DNA from: Chlorobiota bacterium
GTDB taxonomy: Bacteria; Bacteroidota; Bacteroidia; Bacteroidales; F082
Direction: 5' to 3'
Length of the DNA stretch: 37,272 nt
Assembly (NCBI GenBank): GCA_030596395.1
Contig: JAUVKF010000032.1
Location: 1 to 37,272 of the forward strand
Shown here: positions 32,726 to 37,272 of the stretch, in pieces
Numbering within the stretch: the first letter of the stretch is position 1
Layout of the letters: each line of letters opens with the position of its first letter
Notes under the pieces: generated by a model
Seen by the model: the letters and a program-made list of their open reading frames with translations, nothing else
Database searches by the model: none
What the model was told of the DNA's origin: nothing
Program-made: the position numbers and the translations under genes

Positions 32726-35700
32726 ATGAACATCCATAGATATATTATTATTGCTGTTTTTGTGTTTACCGCGCAAGTTGTGTGGTCCCAGTCAGGTCAA
32801 TTAATTCATATTACAGAATCCGATCCATTTAATAATCCTGAGCAAATACGAGATTGGGTTCTCAACACCTTGCATGGAGGAGGAGGTGTGATTGACACTG
32901 CCAGTATCACGTTTACAGGTAATTCCCTTCAGCTTGGCAAATTTCATTTGGGTGGACCATCTATTGGCCTGGACTCAGGAATCGTCATTTCAAACGGAAA
33001 AGTGATACAAATTCAATCATATAATAACCTTCCTGATGACTCATTTGATTTTAATGGTCCCCCTGATGCTGATCTTGACTCAATATATTCTCAACAGTAC
33101 GGTTTATCCATTAACCCCGTTTTCCCCCCTCCCCTAAAACCTTACACCGGAGATGCTGCTGTAATTGAGTTTGAATATACACCGTATGGAGATATAATAT
33201 GGTTAACATATGTATTTGGTTCAGAAGAATATCCATATGTTTCATTGCAACCACCACCCTCGGATATCGACTATACAGGTTTGACTGCACCCTATAGCCT
33301 GGATGAAATGTTTGATATTTTTGGAATTCATATTGACTGGCCAGGTCGCCCATTCAAAAACCTTGCACAGGTGGGTGAATTATCGGGTCCTGTTGATGTT
33401 GTGGTTACTACTGTAAACATTGATAGAAATAATCATGAATTTGTAGTCAACCCCGGTGGTATTGGGTCTTTTGGTGTTCAGTTTGACGGTTTCACCAAAC
33501 CAAGTCCTGGTTTAAAGATTCGTAAAGAGGTAGAACAATGTAAAAAGTATAAAGTTAAAATTGCTATTGAGGATTTTCTTGTTCCCGATCCCATAAATCC
33601 GGATCTTTCATATTACAATTACAATTCAGGCGTGTTTCTTGGTGCAGGTAGCCTGATAGGTGGTGTAAATGCACCACCGTGGACAACAGAACATGAATAT
33701 ACGAATCCTGCCGGCCCTTTAGAAGGTAAATTAATTGAAGGAGGCTGCAACAACTTAGTAATTACTTTTAACTTGGAATTTGCCCTGGTTGATACAAATA
33801 GTAATTACTACATTGGTTACATAATTCCAAAATATACCGATAAGATTGAAATCAGGTATCTGGATGATAATACTTTGGTTGTCGGCGATTCAGTTATCAT
33901 ACCTCCCGGAGAATTGACACGATCAATAGTGCTTTCAGCAGTAAATATTGATGTGAATACTGATGCCAGTATTGAATACCAGGTTGAACCATGCGATCGG
34001 ATTGTGCCTCAAATAGGAGCGGGCTATGATGGTAAGATAGAATTTGAGTTAGTAGATAACGAACCATTCTCCTTCGACCCTCCTCTCCCAAAAGTTTATG
34101 AAGCCTATTGCAAAGAAACAATTGAAATTAAAAAGTCGGATATGCAAGCCATAACAGAAGGAGGCGTTGATCCTGTTTCGTATATCTGGCCCGATGGGGT
34201 TTTGCCTTCACCACCTGTTTATAATTATACAGTGAATGCATCACCTGACTATGTAGAGGTGATGGTCAATGATTTATGTGATAATTCCGACACAATACTG
34301 ATCAGAATTGATAACAAGCCCATTGTTCTTGATCAAATCCAACAGATATTTTTGTGTGGACCAGGCCAAAGCGCCACCGTTCCGGTAGATGTAATTGTAC
34401 CTGATGAAGATGATTATTCTATCGAACATGTGAAATGGTGGAAACAGGGCACCCCAATTCCACCACTTGGTGATGAGGATGGCGATGAGATTACTGTGGT
34501 ATATGATGTGGTTGTGGGTGATGATATCTGGACCTGCCTTTATGAAGTAGTAGATGTCTGTGGAGGAGAAGCTGATGCAGCGTTTGAAGTGAACCAATCA
34601 AGTCTTGTTTTGAATGATGATGGGATTTGCAGCGGTGACGACATTGTATTGTTTACCGGAACACCTGCACACTGGTATGAATGGTACAGGGAAGAACCAG
34701 CAGGAGGTTTAACATTGGTTGGAACATCCCAATCAACTACCGACAGTAATTACCCGGCAGGTGAAAACGAAATTCGTTACCTGTTAAAAATTGAAGATAA
34801 TTGTGGAGAAGAACAGGAAGCCTGGATGACTGTTTTTATTGATATTTATGAACCGGAAATTACGATTATTCCAGGTGATGAAATTTGTTTTGGAGAGACC
34901 ATAACTCTTGAAGCCAATGCTGGTGCAACGGAATATTTCTGGACTGAAACAGGGGAGACTACCAGGTCCATAACACTGGATGATACTGAATACCAATTAG
35001 GACTGAATCAATATACTGTTGAAACAGTTTCCAGTTCAGAGCTTTTTTATTGTATAAACAGCGCTTCAACAGAATTTACAGTTTATTCTAATCCCGAAGC
35101 TGCTTTTACTATTGATCCGGCTGATCATCCCTGCACGAATACAGATATCAGTTTTGATTATTTACATGACGAATCGAACAGGACATTTGCCTGGGATTTT
35201 GGAGATGGGTCAGCAACGGATAATAATCCACACACCATACACCAGTACTCTGATGCGGGAACTTATTACGTTAATTTATTTGTTGAACATACCTATCCAA
35301 CCGGGTACAGATGTTCGAGTGATAGCACGGCCAGCGTTATCGTTGATCCGTTACCGATTGCGGCTTTTTCACCTTCCCCAATTGAAGGTTGTGAGCCACT
35401 GGATGTAACATTTACCGATAATTCAGAGGATGTGTTTCCAACCGCAACTTACGACTGGACCTTTGGAGACGGGAATACGTATAGCGGCTTACCGGGCGCA
35501 GTTAATCATACTTATGATTCAGCAGGAAGCTATACAGCTGGCTTGACAGTAACCAATACAGGAAACTGTTTTACAAGCACTTCCTATCAATACATTCAGG
35601 TTCATCCAAATCCTGATGCCGACTTTGTTGCTAATCCATGGGTAACTACAATGGATGACCCTGAGATTGAATTTTATAATGAAAGCGACAGCGATGATAT

Positions 35701-36157
35701 ACTGGATATATTTGAATGGGATTTTGACGATAACAACGGAAGTTCAGATGAAAACCCGTCCCATACTTATGTCGAACCAGGACTGTACAACGTGTATTTT
35801 CGTGTTGAAACAGAAAAAGGTTGCTGGGATACCATCGTTAAGCAGGTTGAGTTGTCACTGTATGTGAAAATGTATATTCCAACTGCTTTTTCACCCAACG
35901 GTGACGGACTTAATGATAAATTTGAAGTTAAAGGAACACCTATTACCGATTACAACCTGTATATTTATGATCGCTGGGGAAAACAAATTTGGAGCACCCA
36001 CAATTGGGAAGATCAATGGGATGGTACTGACAAATCAGGAAATATGGTTCCCATTGGAACTTACATCTATAAAATCGCCGGAACCAGTCCCGATCCCGAT
36101 TCAAACTATGAGTTAGGAGCTATAACCTTTCAGGGAATGGTAACAGTTACAAAATAA
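32726..36157 (+). CDS. Large surface protein: choice-of-anchor L, PKD repeats, T9SS type B tail
   Basis: 1143 residues from the ATG at 32726 (NIHRYIIIAVFVFTAQVVWS is the signal peptide); an in-frame TTG at 32681 is less likely. The N-terminal ~300 residues match the choice-of-anchor L domain: NTLHGGGGVIDTASITFTG, GLDSGIVIS, GDAAVIEFEY, YVFGSEEYP, MFDIFGIHI, VVTTVNIDRNN. The middle part has Ig-like beta domains with Cys pairs. Three PKD domains follow from about residue 800 (WDFGDGSATDNNPH, WTFGDGNTYSG, WDFDDNNGSSDENPSHTY). The end, from about 1050, is a gliding/type B sorting tail: PTAFSPNGDGLNDKFEV, LYIYDRWGKQIW, WDGTDKSG, GTYIYKI. Predicted secreted by T9SS to the surface, perhaps for adhesion. 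A paralogue follows. Confidence 0.93.
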   Translation: MNIHRYIIIAVFVFTAQVVWSQSGQLIHITESDPFNNPEQIRDWVLNTLHGGGGVIDTASITFTGNSLQLGKFHLGGPSIGLDSGIVISNGKVIQIQSYNNLPDDSFDFNGPPDADLDSIYSQQYGLSINPVFPPPLKPYTGDAAVIEFEYTPYGDIIWLTYVFGSEEYPYVSLQPPPSDIDYTGLTAPYSLDEMFDIFGIHIDWPGRPFKNLAQVGELSGPVDVVVTTVNIDRNNHEFVVNPGGIGSFGVQFDGFTKPSPGLKIRKEVEQCKKYKVKIAIEDFLVPDPINPDLSYYNYNSGVFLGAGSLIGGVNAPPWTTEHEYTNPAGPLEGKLIEGGCNNLVITFNLEFALVDTNSNYYIGYIIPKYTDKIEIRYLDDNTLVVGDSVIIPPGELTRSIVLSAVNIDVNTDASIEYQVEPCDRIVPQIGAGYDGKIEFELVDNEPFSFDPPLPKVYEAYCKETIEIKKSDMQAITEGGVDPVSYIWPDGVLPSPPVYNYTVNASPDYVEVMVNDLCDNSDTILIRIDNKPIVLDQIQQIFLCGPGQSATVPVDVIVPDEDDYSIEHVKWWKQGTPIPPLGDEDGDEITVVYDVVVGDDIWTCLYEVVDVCGGEADAAFEVNQSSLVLNDDGICSGDDIVLFTGTPAHWYEWYREEPAGGLTLVGTSQSTTDSNYPAGENEIRYLLKIEDNCGEEQEAWMTVFIDIYEPEITIIPGDEICFGETITLEANAGATEYFWTETGETTRSITLDDTEYQLGLNQYTVETVSSSELFYCINSASTEFTVYSNPEAAFTIDPADHPCTNTDISFDYLHDESNRTFAWDFGDGSATDNNPHTIHQYSDAGTYYVNLFVEHTYPTGYRCSSDSTASVIVDPLPIAAFSPSPIEGCEPLDVTFTDNSEDVFPTATYDWTFGDGNTYSGLPGAVNHTYDSAGSYTAGLTVTNTGNCFTSTSYQYIQVHPNPDADFVANPWVTTMDDPEIEFYNESDSDDILDIFEWDFDDNNGSSDENPSHTYVEPGLYNVYFRVETEKGCWDTIVKQVELSLYVKMYIPTAFSPNGDGLNDKFEVKGTPITDYNLYIYDRWGKQIWSTHNWEDQWDGTDKSGNMVPIGTYIYKIAGTSPDPDSNYELGAITFQGMVTVTK

Positions 36158-36585
36158 ATGTTCTCTTAGTCACATAAAATTTCATCGGTGCTCAAAAACA
36201 CATTTTATAAGTAGTTGATTAATATATCTTTAGGGACTAGGTTTGAAATAGTTGATTTTGGATAAGTTTGCTATTGGTGACTAGATAATTTAAAGAACGG
36301 TAGATGTGTTGTAGTTATCCATTTTCCCGAAAGGCCTCTATTAACGTATATAATTACCTGTTGTTTCTTGCCAGTTTTTAGAAATGCCATCCTGAGAAAA
36401 AGATACGGAGGGAAATACCGGTGCACAATCCTGTATTCGCTCTACATTTTTACCAAAATAAAAAGCAACTCAAAGATAGCAGACGTTACAGAATTTTAGA
36501 TGGTAAATCGTGTCAAAGTCAAGACTTTAAAACGTTTAAGTATATTTTATTTGTAATTTTAACCTTTAAAATTGAAGCAGGCACT
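36158..36585. other. 428-bp gap between the two choice-of-anchor L genes
   Basis: No gene, strong terminator or repeat seen. Shortly before the next ATG is TTTGTAATTTTAA; the same TTTGTAATTTT string lies at 32691-32701 before the first paralogue's ATG, so the two may share a promoter type. Confidence 0.4.
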
Positions 36586-37272
36586 ATGAATACAAATAGA
36601 TTGAAGTGCATTTTTTTACTTCTTTTCTTTATTGGTCATCTAAATATTTATTCTCAAATGCCTGAGTTAATCAAAATTACAGAAGCTGATGGCTTTGACT
36701 ATCCCATTCAATTGCAGGATTGGGTGTTAAACATACTTCATGGCGGTGGTGGAGAATTTGATACCGCAAGTATCAAGTTTACAGGTAATCCGCTGCAACT
36801 AGGGAAATTTGAAAATGGGATTACTTCAATAGGTTTAGACACAGGAATTATCTTTTCTACCGGAAAGGTTATTGATATCCAGAGTCATAATAATTCACCT
36901 TATCAAAGTTATCATTTTGATGGCTTACCTGATGCTGACCTCGACTCCATGTATTCAAAGGATTATCATCTTCCTATTAATCCTTTTCCACCTCCCCCAA
37001 TAAAATATACCGGTGATGCTGCGGTAATCGAATTTGAATATCTTCCTTACGGTGACGAAATTGTTCTACGATATGTGTTTGGCTCGGAAGAATATAAACA
37101 CTGGAAGTTCCCTTCCTCTCCGCCCGATGATATAAACCTGACTGATGGCCCTTATTCACTCGACAGGATGCATGATATCTTTGGTATTTCAATTGAGGAA
37201 TCAGGCAGGCCTTTCAAAAATATTGCTATGATTGCTCCTCGGGAAGATTTAATTTATGTTGATATTCATAAC
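36586..37272 (+). CDS. Choice-of-anchor L surface protein, N-terminal part (cut by window edge)
   Basis: A frame from the ATG at 36586 stays open to the last base (229 residues). Signal peptide NRLKCIFLLLFFIGHLNIYS, then the choice-of-anchor L domain: NILHGGGGEFDTASIKFTGN, GLDTGIIFS, DADLDSMYS, GDAAVIEFEYLPYG, YVFGSEEYK, MHDIFGIS. It aligns from end to end with residues 1 to ~225 of the gene before it, so the two are a tandem duplication. The PKD and sorting domains would lie right of the window. It is not listed among complete ORFs because it has no stop here. Confidence 0.88.
   Translation, partial: MNTNRLKCIFLLLFFIGHLNIYSQMPELIKITEADGFDYPIQLQDWVLNILHGGGGEFDTASIKFTGNPLQLGKFENGITSIGLDTGIIFSTGKVIDIQSHNNSPYQSYHFDGLPDADLDSMYSKDYHLPINPFPPPPIKYTGDAAVIEFEYLPYGDEIVLRYVFGSEEYKHWKFPSSPPDDINLTDGPYSLDRMHDIFGISIEESGRPFKNIAMIAPREDLIYVDIHN

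Overview
The window reads as chromosomal DNA of a Bacteroidota bacterium. The evidence is two kinds of type IX secretion (T9SS) sorting tail, a type A tail at the end of the protein at 2766-4583 and a type B 'gliding' tail at the end of 32726-36157, together with choice-of-anchor L proteins, TPR-containing sensor kinases, Bacteroidota-style TTTG / TAnnTTTG promoter elements (clear before glnS), and almost no Shine-Dalgarno sequences. I cannot name the genus.

Layout. 1-1000: the N-terminal part of a tyrosine integrase runs off the left edge, next to tRNA-Pro(CGG); the tRNA 3' end and its terminator are duplicated 192 bp downstream, so this looks like the edge of an integrated element. 1093-8483: housekeeping and envelope genes (nhaA, a secreted Ig-repeat T9SS protein, a TM2 protein, tRNA-Lys, a MeaB-type GTPase, a TerC-type membrane protein). 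8673-10962: an egtB-egtD ergothioneine pair. 11163-14388: DUF427, a DUF2721-like protein, flavodoxin, and a minus-strand operon (unknown protein, aldo/keto reductase, GNAT acetyltransferase).

14651-26420 is the most interesting part. Two consecutive modules have the order NarL-type response regulator, small unknown cytoplasmic protein, TPR sensor kinase. They are followed by a third TPR kinase whose regulator is missing and whose small-gene position holds only an ORF remnant. The three kinases are nearly identical from the membrane segment through the catalytic core but divergent in the periplasmic TPR part. Directly downstream lie four short single-gene units for small exported proteins or lipoproteins. 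Each is preceded by the same 78-bp upstream module: a dyad exactly 69 nt before a TTTGTAT box, with a second half-symmetric site between. A related palindrome lies in front of the first response regulator. I infer that this is a local signal-transduction cluster with its own regulon.

26430-29850: decayed secreted-protein remnants, a probable HEPN (ApeA-like) protein, a cold-shock protein and tRNA-Gln(CTG). 30169-31854: glnS, on the same strand as its cognate tRNA-Gln. 32178-37272: a second copy of the small exported protein of 24258, then two consecutive large choice-of-anchor L surface proteins, the second cut by the right edge. Many intergenic gaps carry palindromic or REP-like repeats.
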